A stretch of DNA of 42,637 nt, from NCBI GenBank assembly GCA_947258975.1, contig CAMYKK010000044.1:1-42637 (forward strand), in the 5' to 3' direction. Both the position numbers and the translations under genes were made by a program. The DNA is from an uncultured Gammaproteobacteria bacterium. GTDB lineage: Bacteria > Pseudomonadota > Gammaproteobacteria > Arenicellales > JAANXG01. The notes beneath the pieces were generated by a model. It worked only from the letters and a program-made list of their open reading frames with translations. It searched no databases and was not told the DNA's origin. Below, piece by piece: positions 1-7,926 of the stretch (position 1 is its first letter; each line of letters begins with the position of its first letter).

Positions 1-554
1 ACGTATGCCATCTCAAGAGGCCGGATATACGTATGCAGTCGAACCAACAGCCATTGACAGATTACTTGCAAACGAGGAGGAGTCCATATACGGACATTAA
101 GTTTGAGGCTACTGAGCAGCAGTTCCTCGTTGCTTCAGCACAGCATAACCAAAATGGGCGTATGTCCGGATTGGGCACACAACCGAAGTACGGGTTAAGA
201 GCGTTGTAAAACCATCTTGCAAAATCATGGATGACGGTAATAAAGCGTACACCGGACGCTCAATATGATGGTTATGCGACACTCGGAACGTCTCTTTGGC
301 CGTAAGCGGCTATGACGCTGCGCTGCAGCATGAGGCTGTCTGCGCCGCCTGCAGCCGGATTGTTTCGGTGCGGAGGCAGCCCGATGTGCAAATTGCCCCA
401 TCAAATACCGTGCTCACGCTCAGCTTATTGGCATACTTCACAATGCGGTTGTTGCCATGCCGTACGAAACGGTATGCTTTACCGTTACCGAGAATATCCA
501 GCGATTTTAGTTCGGGCAATGCTGTTGCCTGATGAGACCGGGAGGACGTAACTA
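1..554. other. Left-edge stretch without a convincing gene
   Basis: No recognisable protein is encoded here. A short frame open from the left edge (ATG at 33, stop at 207-209, 58 codons) matches no family I know and has no clear ribosome site. Overlapping short frames at 296-551 on both strands look like chance. A small dyad, GGCAA-N5-TTGCC at 515-529, lies about 25 bases before the DUF302 gene and could be an operator. Otherwise nothing is seen. Confidence 0.4.
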
Positions 555-1328
555 GTGATTATGAAAATACATACGGGCATCATTTTATTTTTCGCTGCAT
601 TAACGTTGTCCTTGTCTCTGGCCAACGCACAGCAATCCGAACAAAGCGACGCCACGGTACCGTCCGGCGAGCAAGCAGCCGCTGTGGATACACCTATGAC
701 GATCGAAGAGGAGCTGATGCCCAGACCCGAGCTGGGTGACAGGTCCATCGAGGTGTTGTCCGACGAAGCACAGAAAGTCCTGCGGGAACGCTATCTGGCC
801 AACTCAACTCGGGTGATGCCACCGGTACCCGTGGAGCAGAAAAAGATATGGTTTCAGCAAATGATGTCGATGAGCCCAATGTCGATGCGCGATTTATTCA
901 ACATGATGACATCCAAGATGAAAGCGCACGAGGGGGTTTCGTTCAACGATGTCATCGAGGCCATGGACCTCAAGGCCAACGACGTGAATTTCAAAAAGGT
1001 CGGACACAACAAGTTCTGGAAGGACGTGTCGGCGATCAACGGAATCCCGGCACTCAGAGTAGAGATCCTGCAATACTGCGACGCCTCCGTCGGCCGCCGA
1101 ATGCTGGATTACAGTCCCGAGTTCGTGATCTTTATTCCGTGCCGGATCGCGGTGCTGGAGGACGCCAACGGCGACATCTGGCTGATGACCATGGATTGGG
1201 ATGTCAGCTGGCTGGCGATGGCGTGGCGCCCGGACTCCGAGCTCAGCGACCAGTTGATAAAAGACGCGGTTCGCATTCGCGACGCAATGGAACAAATCAT
1301 GCAGGCCGGCGCCAAGGGTGAGTGGTGA
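555..1328 (+). CDS. Exported DUF302-family protein with Met-rich segment
   Basis: A 257-residue protein with a Sec-type signal peptide (hydrophobic stretch about residues 8-24, cleavage near ANA-QQ). The mature part has a methionine-rich segment at about residues 100-123 (MMSMSPMSMRDLF). The C-terminal half resembles DUF302: a histidine-asparagine step (GHNKFW), EILQYCD, then the core FIPCRIAVLED with Gly-Asp-Ile-Trp. DUF302 proteins are small, poorly understood proteins common in sulfur-oxidising bacteria. The GTG at 555 is preferred because GGAGG at 541-545 sits 9 bases upstream; an ATG at 561 is the alternative. The methionines could bind copper, but that is inference. It stands alone, tail-to-tail with the SDR gene. 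Confidence 0.7.
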   Translation: MIMKIHTGIILFFAALTLSLSLANAQQSEQSDATVPSGEQAAAVDTPMTIEEELMPRPELGDRSIEVLSDEAQKVLRERYLANSTRVMPPVPVEQKKIWFQQMMSMSPMSMRDLFNMMTSKMKAHEGVSFNDVIEAMDLKANDVNFKKVGHNKFWKDVSAINGIPALRVEILQYCDASVGRRMLDYSPEFVIFIPCRIAVLEDANGDIWLMTMDWDVSWLAMAWRPDSELSDQLIKDAVRIRDAMEQIMQAGAKGEW

Positions 1329-1332
1329 TCGC

Positions 1333-2025
1333 TCAAGTCAGCCCGAACACCGGAACACTGGCGCCGTGAATGGCCCTTGCGGCATCTGATGCGAGAAACA
1401 AAATTACCTCTGCGAGGGCCGCCGGCGCCACCCATTTGCTGTAGTCCGCGTCCGGCATTTCCCGCCGATTTGTGGGCGTGTCAATAGTCCCGGGCATGAT
1501 GCAGTTGACATTGATGTTATCGTGGCGGTAATCGGCCGCTAGGCTTTCGGTCAACCGGGCCACCGCGGATTTCGAGACGCTGTAAGGCGCCATTCTGCTT
1601 TTACCCTCGTTGGCCACCCGCGCCGCGATATTGATGACCTTGCCGCCGCGCGGCGTCAGCATGTGGGGGATCACCGCACGGCAGGTCAGAAACACGGATT
1701 TGGCATTGAGATCCAACATAAAATCCCAGTCCGCGATATCAGTTTCGTGTACCCGAGGTCCCATGGTGAAACCGCCGGCGATGTTGGCCAAAACGTCGAT
1801 GGCGCCGAATCGATCCATCACCGCTCCCACCATTCCTGTGACCGATTCCTCATCAGTCAGATCCGCCCGCAGGCACATCGATGATGACGCGGTGTTCAGA
1901 TTCGCCAGCACTCCATCCAACAAATCCGAGTCAATATCTACGAGCGCCAGGTTTGCCCCGGCGGCGGAAAAATGCCGCGCGGCTTCACCTGCCAGGGTGC
2001 CAGCGGCACCGGTCACGATCACCAC
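1333..2025 (-). CDS. Short-chain dehydrogenase/reductase (SDR) family protein
   Basis: A classical SDR of about 230 residues: N-terminal nucleotide-binding motif VTGAAGTLAG, NAG-like segment VLANIAGG, catalytic YSVSK (Tyr-x-x-x-Lys), and a C-terminal PGTID segment. Two deviations are visible. The third glycine of the TGxxxGxG motif is Ala, and the serine expected about 12-14 residues before the tyrosine is Ala (NIAARVA), as in some divergent SDRs. The start is unclear. The listed GTG at 2025 cuts off the first strand. The reading continues upstream through INFNFDGK to an ATC at 2047-2049, 9 bases after a perfect AGGAGG. The substrate cannot be inferred. The gene lies alone. Confidence 0.8.
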   Translation of the reverse strand: MVIVTGAAGTLAGEAARHFSAAGANLALVDIDSDLLDGVLANLNTASSSMCLRADLTDEESVTGMVGAVMDRFGAIDVLANIAGGFTMGPRVHETDIADWDFMLDLNAKSVFLTCRAVIPHMLTPRGGKVINIAARVANEGKSRMAPYSVSKSAVARLTESLAADYRHDNINVNCIMPGTIDTPTNRREMPDADYSKWVAPAALAEVILFLASDAARAIHGASVPVFGLT

Positions 2026-2179
2026 CTTGCCGTCGAAATTGAAGTTGATTTTTGTCGTCCTCCTGTCTGGCGCAGCACAGGATACCCCGACGGCCGCGAC
2101 CCTGCCAAGCCACTCTTGCCCTCATAAATGCCCATGTCGCAAACGCGACGACGATCAACGCCGTCAGCCACACAAGCAC
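1985..2179 (-). CDS. Possible small single-span membrane protein
   Basis: In a frame different from the SDR gene, a 64-codon reading begins at a GTG about 14 bases after AAGGAG. It encodes a convincing transmembrane span (VLVWLTALIVVAFATWAF) followed by a basic stretch (MRARVAWQGRGRR). The tail runs over the SDR ribosome site and first codons, where its composition looks out-of-frame, so either the protein is real and overlaps or the 3' half is spurious. No family is recognised. It would be co-transcribed with the SDR. Confidence 0.25.
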   Translation of the reverse strand: MLVWLTALIVVAFATWAFMRARVAWQGRGRRGILCCARQEDDKNQLQFRRQGGDRDRCRWHPGR

Positions 2180-2241
2180 GATTTGTCTCAAGTCTCCTTT
2201 TTGTCCATAAAACCAAGGAACTCTGGTAGACTTTCCGCACC

Positions 2242-2550
2242 ATGAGTGGATGTGCGGGAAGTGAACCCTTCGCATTACGCGTCCTTGGAGACAGTATGGA
2301 ACCGGAGTTCGCGGAGGGCGAAGTTATTATTATTGAACCCGGTGTCGTGACCGAGGACGGGTGTTATGTCGTCGCCCTTCGTGATGACGAGTACTTGTTT
2401 CGTCAACTGCGAATTGAAAACGGCCGATGGTTTCTCAAACCTCTCAATCAACGGTACGAGACCATGGAAATCCACGGTGTCAGCGCGATCAAGGGACGCA
2501 TTATTTCGAAGTCCAACGGACGCGGCCGGCAGCGCAAGAACTACCTGTAA
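2242..2550 (+). CDS. S24 (LexA/CI C-terminal-like) protein without DNA-binding domain
   Basis: A 102-residue protein consisting only of the S24/S26-like fold: LGDSMEPEF with the Ser nucleophile at residue 18, GEVIIIEPG, then a strand [16 protein letters not shown], and [12 protein letters not shown]. In LexA and CI repressors the general-base lysine lies in the VKRL strand; the aligned residue here is Arg54 (YLFRQL), so self-cleavage is doubtful. No helix-turn-helix precedes it. It sits 19 bases before moaC on the same strand and is probably co-transcribed. The role is unknown; it could be a regulatory or binding module. Confidence 0.75.
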   Translation: MSGCAGSEPFALRVLGDSMEPEFAEGEVIIIEPGVVTEDGCYVVALRDDEYLFRQLRIENGRWFLKPLNQRYETMEIHGVSAIKGRIISKSNGRGRQRKNYL

Positions 2551-2569
2551 CCAACCAGCTGTCAACGAC

Positions 2570-3049
2570 ATGGTCCGACTCACGCATCTCAATCAGTCCG
2601 GCGAAGCACATATGGTAGACGTCGGTGCCAAGGAAGTAACCCACAGGATAGCCGTGGCCGCCGGCAGGATATCGATGCGCGCGGAGACGTTGGCCTTGAT
2701 ACAAGAAGGTGGGCACAAGAAAGGAGACGTTCTAGCCACCGCGCGCATCGCCGGTATCATGGCGGCGAAACGCACCGCCGATCTGGTGCCGCTGTGTCAC
2801 CCGATTCCGGTGACCAAGGTCGAGGTGGATCTGACGTTGGATCCGCAAACCAACTGTGTGTGCTGTAGGGCACGCGTCGAAACCCGGAGTCAAACGGGAG
2901 TGGAAATGGAGGCATTGACGGCGGTGCAGGTTGCCTTACTCACTACCTACGATATGTGTAAAGCGGTCGACCGCGGCATGACCATCACGGATATCCAGCT
3001 CCTGGAAAAGTCGGGCGGCCGTTCTGGGAGCTGGGTTCGAAAGACTTAA
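2570..3049 (+). CDS. moaC: Cyclic pyranopterin monophosphate synthase MoaC
   Basis: MoaC converts 3',8-cyclo-7,8-dihydro-GTP made by MoaA into cyclic pyranopterin monophosphate, the first molybdopterin step. The 159-residue length fits. Family motifs are present: [13 protein letters not shown] near the N-terminus, [20 protein letters not shown], the substrate-binding LVPLCHPIP, the [10 protein letters not shown] segment and the C-terminal [11 protein letters not shown]. The ATG at 2570 begins just after the S24 gene; the frame is open further upstream but that part overlaps the S24 gene and is not MoaC-like. MoaA is encoded 37 kb away in this window, so the pathway genes are scattered. Confidence 0.96.
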   Translation: MVRLTHLNQSGEAHMVDVGAKEVTHRIAVAAGRISMRAETLALIQEGGHKKGDVLATARIAGIMAAKRTADLVPLCHPIPVTKVEVDLTLDPQTNCVCCRARVETRSQTGVEMEALTAVQVALLTTYDMCKAVDRGMTITDIQLLEKSGGRSGSWVRKT

Positions 3050-3062
3050 CGCAGCGAGGGCA

Positions 3063-3626
3063 TTATACGGTTCGATACCCCAGCCAGTGGGTAAAGCTCT
3101 CCGCGTTGTCGGCGAGATCGTTGGTGTCGACACATCTCCAGTTTCTGAACCAGGTCTGGAGCTCGCCGACATCCAGCACATAGGCCCTCGGAAAACTTGG
3201 TTTGTCCTTAAGAAAGTTTTGATTGAAGGTCTTGAACACCAACAATCCGTCTGGTCTCAGTGCACGCTTGAGCAAGGGAATTTGCTCACGGTCCAGATAT
3301 CTCATCACGACGACGACATCAAAACTATTCGCCGGCAGCGAAAGCTGCTCTAAATCGGCGACAAACAGTGTAACCTCGAGCCGGTTGTCTATCGCCTTTC
3401 GTTGACAATGCCGGAGACCTTCGATGCTGCCGTCAACACCGTAGCTGGAGTAGCCCCGCTGCGCCAGGTACAGCGTATTGTCCCCGGTGCCGCAGGCCAC
3501 ATCGAGCGATCTGCCCCTACCCGTCAATAGCTTGGCGTGCGCGAGCAGCAACGAGTCCGGGGTAAACACCGGCGTGTACGCACGGGAGATATATTTCTTG
3601 TCCCAGCGCTGGATGTCGGATCGCAT
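3063..3626 (-). CDS. SAM-dependent class I methyltransferase
   Basis: A 187-residue class I methyltransferase of the TehB-like/Methyltransf_25 type. Motif I is LDVACGTGDNTLYLAQRGY (SAM glycine loop), followed by the acidic VDGS at the end of strand 2, FVADLEQL, and the post-motif FDVVVVMRYLDRE. The start at 3626 (MRSDIQRWDKKY) is chosen because family members begin at this point; the frame extends 31 codons upstream with unrelated composition. No strong ribosome site is visible. The substrate is unknown. The gene is tail-to-tail with moaC and downstream of moaD. Confidence 0.82.
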   Translation of the reverse strand: MRSDIQRWDKKYISRAYTPVFTPDSLLLAHAKLLTGRGRSLDVACGTGDNTLYLAQRGYSSYGVDGSIEGLRHCQRKAIDNRLEVTLFVADLEQLSLPANSFDVVVVMRYLDREQIPLLKRALRPDGLLVFKTFNQNFLKDKPSFPRAYVLDVGELQTWFRNWRCVDTNDLADNAESFTHWLGYRTV

Positions 3627-3844
3627 GGTTAGGGCAAAGAGCACAGCATCAGGTGGAGAACAACCAGCCGGGTTCGCGACATACCCGCGGTTTACTGGCA
3701 TGCCATGGGCGCCAAGCAATCGGCAACAGGGTCACATGCATCCGCGCCGCGGTTTCTGGCCCTCGCGCCTCGTATCTTGACCGCGACGTCTCCGGCGCGT
3801 CGATCTCGCGGCGGTCATGCCCGGCCACGAACGGACTGTGCCAG

Positions 3845-4078
3845 TCAACCGCCGGTAACCGGCGGAAAAAACGCGACTTCGTCCCCGTCAACCACCTTGG
3901 TTTCGGGTTTAACATAGTCCATGTTCACCGCAGCCATGACATTAGCTGGTAAACCGCTGTCACCGGCAATGGTGTTCCACACGTCATTGACCGTATGCCC
4001 TTCATCAATCTCAACGTCACGCTCGGTGAGTTCCAGGCGTTCGCGCAGGCTGGCAAATAATTTTACCTTGATCCTCAT
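3845..4078 (-). CDS. moaD: MoaD, molybdopterin synthase sulfur-carrier subunit
   Basis: A 77-residue ubiquitin-like protein with the diagnostic C-terminal FPPVTGG. The Gly-Gly tail is adenylated and thiocarboxylated and donates sulfur to precursor Z within MoaD/MoaE molybdopterin synthase. The N-terminus, MRIKVKLFASLRERL, is typical of MoaD. It lies alone on the minus strand between mobA (divergent) and the methyltransferase, with 218 bases of unassigned sequence at 3627-3844. A second MoaD-like gene is at 40914-41165; this copy has the more typical MoaD sequence. Confidence 0.93.
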   Translation of the reverse strand: MRIKVKLFASLRERLELTERDVEIDEGHTVNDVWNTIAGDSGLPANVMAAVNMDYVKPETKVVDGDEVAFFPPVTGG

Positions 4079-4193
4079 CCCGACAGTTTACGTGTTTTGG
4101 CGCGTATTTTCATCGCGTCCAGGGCCGAGTTTTGATAGCGTAGCGTTCATGGATCATTTCTCTGATAGTTAAAAGCACCCGCCGGTATCTACG

Positions 4194-4796
4194 ATGAGTT
4201 ATCCAATGCACGAAATCACCGGCATCATACTCGCCGGTGGCCGCGCCCGGCGCATGGGCGGCGTGGACAAGGGTCTGACCTTCCTTGCCGGTCGACCCAT
4301 GCTGCAACACGTTCTCGCGGCGCTGGCGCCGCAGGTCGCCAAAGTCATCGTCAACGCCAACCGAAACCTGGACGCGTACCGCGAGTTTGGTTGCGATGTG
4401 GTCAGCGACATCGTCGGCGACTATTCCGGTCCGTTGGCCGGTATGGCAAGCGGTATGCAGTCTGCGGTTACACCTTATGTCGTTACGGTCCCGTGTGATT
4501 CGCCGTTGATCGTCGGCGATCTGGTCGCGCGCCTTTATTGTGCGCTCAAAGAACAAGATGCTGAGGTATGCGTGGTTCACGATGGTGAGCGCATCCATCC
4601 GGTATTTCTGATGTTGCGGCGCGAACTCATCGGCAGCGTCCTCGGGTTTCTGGATGGAGGGGAGCGGAAGATCGACAAGTGGTTTGCGACACACCGCCTC
4701 GCGGTCTGTGACTTTTCCGATCAACCCGAAGCATTCATGAACGTCAACCACCCACAGGAATTGGAAGCGCTGGAACAGTCCGTGGCAAAGCGGTGA
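4194..4796 (+). CDS. mobA: Molybdenum cofactor guanylyltransferase MobA
   Basis: MobA attaches GMP to molybdenum cofactor to give the MGD form used by DMSO-reductase-family enzymes such as the formate dehydrogenase encoded nearby. The 200-residue protein has the nucleotidyltransferase signature LAGGRARRMGGVDKGL, the RPMLQHV segment, DYSGPLAGMASG, and the metal-binding VPCDSPL. A second in-frame ATG lies at 4206; the first is used. Its stop overlaps the next start (GTGA), indicating translational coupling with the ligase gene. Confidence 0.95.
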   Translation: MSYPMHEITGIILAGGRARRMGGVDKGLTFLAGRPMLQHVLAALAPQVAKVIVNANRNLDAYREFGCDVVSDIVGDYSGPLAGMASGMQSAVTPYVVTVPCDSPLIVGDLVARLYCALKEQDAEVCVVHDGERIHPVFLMLRRELIGSVLGFLDGGERKIDKWFATHRLAVCDFSDQPEAFMNVNHPQELEALEQSVAKR

Positions 4797-5578
4797 ATGA
4801 AACCAAGGAACAGATGTTGGCCCCACCGCCGCTTTACGATTTGGTGGTGGTGGATAAGACCGACAGCGCACGGGCCCACGCCGAACGTCTTGCCGCACAA
4901 GGCGCGGACGAGGGCACCTTGGTGTGGGCGAAGTCCCAGACCGAAGGTTTGGGCCGGAATCATCGCTACTGGATGTCAGGCCATAACAACCTGCATCTCG
5001 GATTGATCCTGAATCCGGAGCAGCCCTTCGCTATCGCCTGCCAAATCAGCCTCGTCGCCACCCTTTGCGCCGCCATGGCGATCGCCGAACAGGCGGAACC
5101 GATGGCCGAGTTACGCTATCGCTGGCCGAACGATGTGTTACTCAATCGCGGCAAAGCGGCGGGCATCACCCTGAGTGGCAGCCTGGGCGATGTTGATGTG
5201 CCTGAGTGGATGGTCCTCGGGGTAAACGTCAACGTGTTCGACAACCCAAACAGCCTGGGATTCGACTCTGCCAGCATGCGCGGCGAGGGCTTCGAAAGTC
5301 ACGACCGGGTGCGACTGGCGGAATCGTTCTGCCGCCAATTTCTGTCGTGGCTTAACCGTTGGGCTGAGGACGGCTTCGTACCGATCCGCAAGGCCTGGCT
5401 GATGCGGGGCCGGGGCGACCTCTTGTTGCAAACCATAAGACTGCAAGACGACAAGATCACCGGCACATTTAACGACATGGACGAACAGGGAACGCTCATT
5501 TTACAGACTGATGAACACCGCAAACGCCGCATCACTTTGGACGCGTTTTTCCGGCCTGATTTCCTTATCGCGAGTTGA
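4793..5578 (+). CDS. Biotin/lipoate-protein-ligase family protein, no DNA-binding domain
   Basis: A 261-residue BirA/LplA-type ligase. The catalytic core is visible: SQTEGLGRNHRYW (position of the BirA GRGRRGRKW biotinyl-AMP loop), NNLHLGLIL, RWPNDVLLNRGKAAGI with the lysine that contacts the acyl-adenylate, and a small C-terminal SH3-like domain. The N-terminal repressor HTH of E. coli BirA is absent. The GRGRRG loop is altered to GLGRNH, which matches a divergent ligase family that, from memory, is found beside DUF3305/3306/6505 formate dehydrogenase accessory genes. It may be the housekeeping biotin ligase or a specialised ligase. GTG start overlaps mobA by 4 bases. Confidence 0.8.
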   Translation: MNETKEQMLAPPPLYDLVVVDKTDSARAHAERLAAQGADEGTLVWAKSQTEGLGRNHRYWMSGHNNLHLGLILNPEQPFAIACQISLVATLCAAMAIAEQAEPMAELRYRWPNDVLLNRGKAAGITLSGSLGDVDVPEWMVLGVNVNVFDNPNSLGFDSASMRGEGFESHDRVRLAESFCRQFLSWLNRWAEDGFVPIRKAWLMRGRGDLLLQTIRLQDDKITGTFNDMDEQGTLILQTDEHRKRRITLDAFFRPDFLIAS

Positions 5579-5667
5579 ATTTCGGAACGGAATCTGTCTG
5601 GACGACAGGGGCAAGCCGCAAATGCCGATTACTGGTTCAATTTGTCCAATACCAAGCGCACTTTTCC

Positions 5668-5687
5668 GTTGCTAGACTAATAGCAAC
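5668..5687. promoter_or_regulatory. Inverted repeat GTTGC-N10-GCAAC upstream of the Rieske gene
   Basis: Perfect 7-base arms (GTTGCTA / TAGCAAC) around six bases, ending 22 bases before the Rieske gene. An element of the same design (GTTGC-N10-GCAAC, with TAG near the same place) is at 21301-21320 before the DUF6505 gene. Candidate operator; the binding protein is unknown. Confidence 0.4.
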
Positions 5688-5709
5688 TTGCACATCGCAA
5701 TCCTCGTTC

Positions 5710-6459
5710 ATGACCAGAGAAAAGCCACCGGGCATTGATCGTCGCGGTTTCGTCAAATTTTGCATGACCGCTCTGGCGATCAGCTCACAACGTCTGGCCT
5801 TTGCCCGGCCCAAAGGGGAATTTACGGCGTATCAGCGTTCGTTGTTAATCAATGGCATGCAGGGCCCGGTGCACGCGTCGGACTTGGTGGTCGGCGAGAA
5901 CTACATCTTTCATTACCCGTATGTGACCACGCCGTGCTTTCTCGTCAACCTGGGCGCGCCCGCCTCACCGCAGCTTGATCTACAGACCGAAGCAGGACAA
6001 ACGTACCGCTGGCACGGTGGGGTGGGGCCGGATGCGTCTATCGTCGCATTTTCAGCAATTTGCGCCCACAAGATGACCCACCCCGCAAAAGCGGTGAGTT
6101 TTATCAATTATCGCCACGAACGGGTACGCTTCCAAGATAAACAGCGGCAAGAATCGGAAGGCGCGCAGCTCATCTATTGTTGCTCGGAGAAAAGCGTATA
6201 TGATGCGCGCAATGGCGCGCGGGTATTGGGTGGGCCGGCGAAACAACCCTTAGCCGCTATTCAATTGGCGTACGACAAAACCGAAGATCACCTGTATGCG
6301 TTGGGCACCTACGGTGGGGAGATGTTCGACAAGTTTTTCGCTCGATTCACCGTCCGGCTGCAACTGGAATTTCAAATCTCCAAGGTCGATCGGCAGGTCG
6401 GCGAACATACCGAAGTCACACCGCTTGATCAGTACTGCAAAACCAAGGTGTTGTGTTGA
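5710..6459 (+). CDS. TAT-exported Rieske-like protein with altered cluster ligands
   Basis: A 249-residue protein starting at the ATG at 5710, directly before a twin-arginine signal (IDRRGFVKFCMTALAIS). The domain resembles the Rieske subunit of arsenite oxidase and bc1 complexes: CAH at residues 118-120, then YCCSEKSVYDARNG (about 156-169) and the closing LGGPAKQPL. In the Rieske fold the second ligand pair is C-x-x-H; here the aligned segment is Cys157-Cys-Ser-Glu160, so the second histidine is Glu and both disulfide cysteines are missing. It therefore keeps three of four classical ligands. It may carry an unusual cluster or none. The upstream 45-codon extension of the frame is discarded. 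No partner oxidoreductase is adjacent. Confidence 0.72.
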   Translation: MTREKPPGIDRRGFVKFCMTALAISSQRLAFARPKGEFTAYQRSLLINGMQGPVHASDLVVGENYIFHYPYVTTPCFLVNLGAPASPQLDLQTEAGQTYRWHGGVGPDASIVAFSAICAHKMTHPAKAVSFINYRHERVRFQDKQRQESEGAQLIYCCSEKSVYDARNGARVLGGPAKQPLAAIQLAYDKTEDHLYALGTYGGEMFDKFFARFTVRLQLEFQISKVDRQVGEHTEVTPLDQYCKTKVLC

Positions 6460-7218
6460 TCATAGGCCCGGTTTCGCCGCGGTTCTTGAGTTGCTGAGCA
6501 CGTCGAGCAGATTCGTTTGCTCGCGCTGCAGTGCGATAAGATACGCGGTGCGCTCAAAATTGTCTTTGATCCGTGGATCGGCGCCGTGCTCTACCAACAG
6601 CCGTGCGATCTCGACATGACCCTGTGTTGCCGCAAGATGCAGCGCAGTAACGCCGTTCTCACCCCGGCGGTTGGCGTCCACCCGATCGTCAGCCAGCAGC
6701 AGTCTCACGACCAAAGCCCTGTTCTCGAATCCCGCACGCATCAATGGCGTCCATCGATAGACATCCGCAAGCGTCGGGTCGGCCCCCTCATCCAGCAGCA
6801 TGCCAAGGACGTCTACATAACCTTTCGCCGCCGCGATCATCACCGCAGACCAGCCGTTTTCCGCCTTGGCATCCAGAGCAACCTTGCGGTCGAGCAGTAA
6901 TCTCACTATCCGCGGATCTCCACCGAGTACCGCATACATCAACGGCGTGCCGCCGTTGTCGTTGGCCCGGTTGGCATCGGCGCCGGCATCCAGCAACGCG
7001 GTGACCCGATCTAACTGGCGATTCCGCGCTGCCAACATCAACGCAGTCTTACCGTTGCGTGCTGGGGCATCTATCGCAGGGCCGGCGGAATCGGCCTTTC
7101 CCGCATCCACCGCTACCGCCTCGCTCGGTCCCAACCCGGTGCCCAACATTACGCTGACGCACGCGGACAACAAGGCTATCTTAGTGTTGTGACGCAAGCC
7201 ATCCATATCATCGTTCAA
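6460..7218 (-). CDS. Exported ankyrin-repeat protein
   Basis: A 252-residue protein with an N-terminal hydrophobic signal (about residues 13-37) and five to six ankyrin repeats from about residue 50 to 235. Typical units are GKTALMLAARNRQLDRVTAL and GVTALHLAATQGHVEIARLL, with LLxxGADxN-like ends. Ankyrin repeats bind other proteins; the periplasmic location is inferred from the signal. The TTG start at 7218 overlaps the upstream gene's stop (TTGA), pointing to coupled translation; an ATG four codons later is an alternative. The stop codon abuts the Rieske gene's stop on the other strand. Confidence 0.85.
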   Translation of the reverse strand: MNDDMDGLRHNTKIALLSACVSVMLGTGLGPSEAVAVDAGKADSAGPAIDAPARNGKTALMLAARNRQLDRVTALLDAGADANRANDNGGTPLMYAVLGGDPRIVRLLLDRKVALDAKAENGWSAVMIAAAKGYVDVLGMLLDEGADPTLADVYRWTPLMRAGFENRALVVRLLLADDRVDANRRGENGVTALHLAATQGHVEIARLLVEHGADPRIKDNFERTAYLIALQREQTNLLDVLSNSRTAAKPGL

Positions 7219-7790
7219 TGTTCGATTTCAGTGGGGCCGCGGATAACATCTTGACGCAATTCATAATGCGACACGACCTCCGCCAATGCGGCGTCGGCGT
7301 CGTACTTGCCAGTCATTCTCAACACGCTGTCATGGGCGAACGCTTCGCGCGCCAAGGCCTCGAAATTTTCGTGTTGTTCGGCGCCGATCTCGTGAATTTG
7401 CGCCTGTATGATCCGGTAATCCGTGTCACCAAAAAACCAACACAAGCGTGCTTGCTGGGATAGCAGTTTCAGGCATTCGTAGTGGCCCGACGCCTTGCCC
7501 GGCGTGAGCAGGATTTCGAATGCCGCCGGATCGTCCGGCATGGTAAGCGCTTCCAACCGAAATAACACGATCGCGGCACGGTCGTGGGTCAACAACTCCG
7601 TTTCCACGGCGGTTGGTATCGGTGCCGCGGCGCGTTTGAGGATGTACCGGTCTTGTTTGCATTCCGGCCCCGCCACATGAACAAACAACGCACTCTCCCA
7701 CTGTCCCTTGTCGATCTGCACCGGTACGCATGTGGCCGCGGCGCCGCTCGCACGCATGGCATTCTGGATGGGTTGCGGGAATTGGTCCAT
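7215..7790 (-). CDS. Uncharacterised 191-residue protein
   Basis: No family is recognised. The protein appears soluble with no signal peptide or membrane span. It has a mixed alpha/beta composition, a cysteine-containing segment VAGPECKQDRYILKR and a C-terminal acidic helix-rich part (AREAFAHDSVLRMTGKYDADAALAEVVSHYEL). It precedes and overlaps the ankyrin gene by 4 bases, so the two probably form a unit. The formate dehydrogenase operon that reads toward it is closed by the terminator at 7869-7900. Confidence 0.6.
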   Translation of the reverse strand: MDQFPQPIQNAMRASGAAATCVPVQIDKGQWESALFVHVAGPECKQDRYILKRAAAPIPTAVETELLTHDRAAIVLFRLEALTMPDDPAAFEILLTPGKASGHYECLKLLSQQARLCWFFGDTDYRIIQAQIHEIGAEQHENFEALAREAFAHDSVLRMTGKYDADAALAEVVSHYELRQDVIRGPTEIEH

Positions 7791-7868
7791 GGAACGTGTA
7801 TGGCGTGCAAAATTACGAGTGTGGAATCAATCCGTTCTTGAACAATATACGCTGCATGTTAACAGAGC

Positions 7869-7900
7869 AAAAAAGCCGGGCGCACGATGGTGCGCCCGGC
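7869..7900 (-). terminator. Rho-independent terminator of the formate dehydrogenase operon
   Basis: On the minus strand an 11-base perfect GC-rich stem (GCCGGGCGCAC, loop of four, its complement) is followed by six T residues. It begins 27 bases beyond the fdhI stop. Confidence 0.93.
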
Positions 7901-7926
7901 TTTGCTTCATTTGTATTGGGTAAGAT

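Noticed and set aside
33-209. 58-codon frame at the left edge
   Set aside because: No family likeness, no ribosome site; could be the end of a gene outside the window but cannot be supported.
4110-4898. 262-codon minus-strand frame over mobA
   Set aside because: Antisense of mobA, which has complete family motifs; no homology-like features.
5575-5709. 45-codon N-terminal extension of the Rieske protein
   Set aside because: It would bury the twin-arginine signal inside the chain, and it contains the GTTGC-N10-GCAAC dyad.
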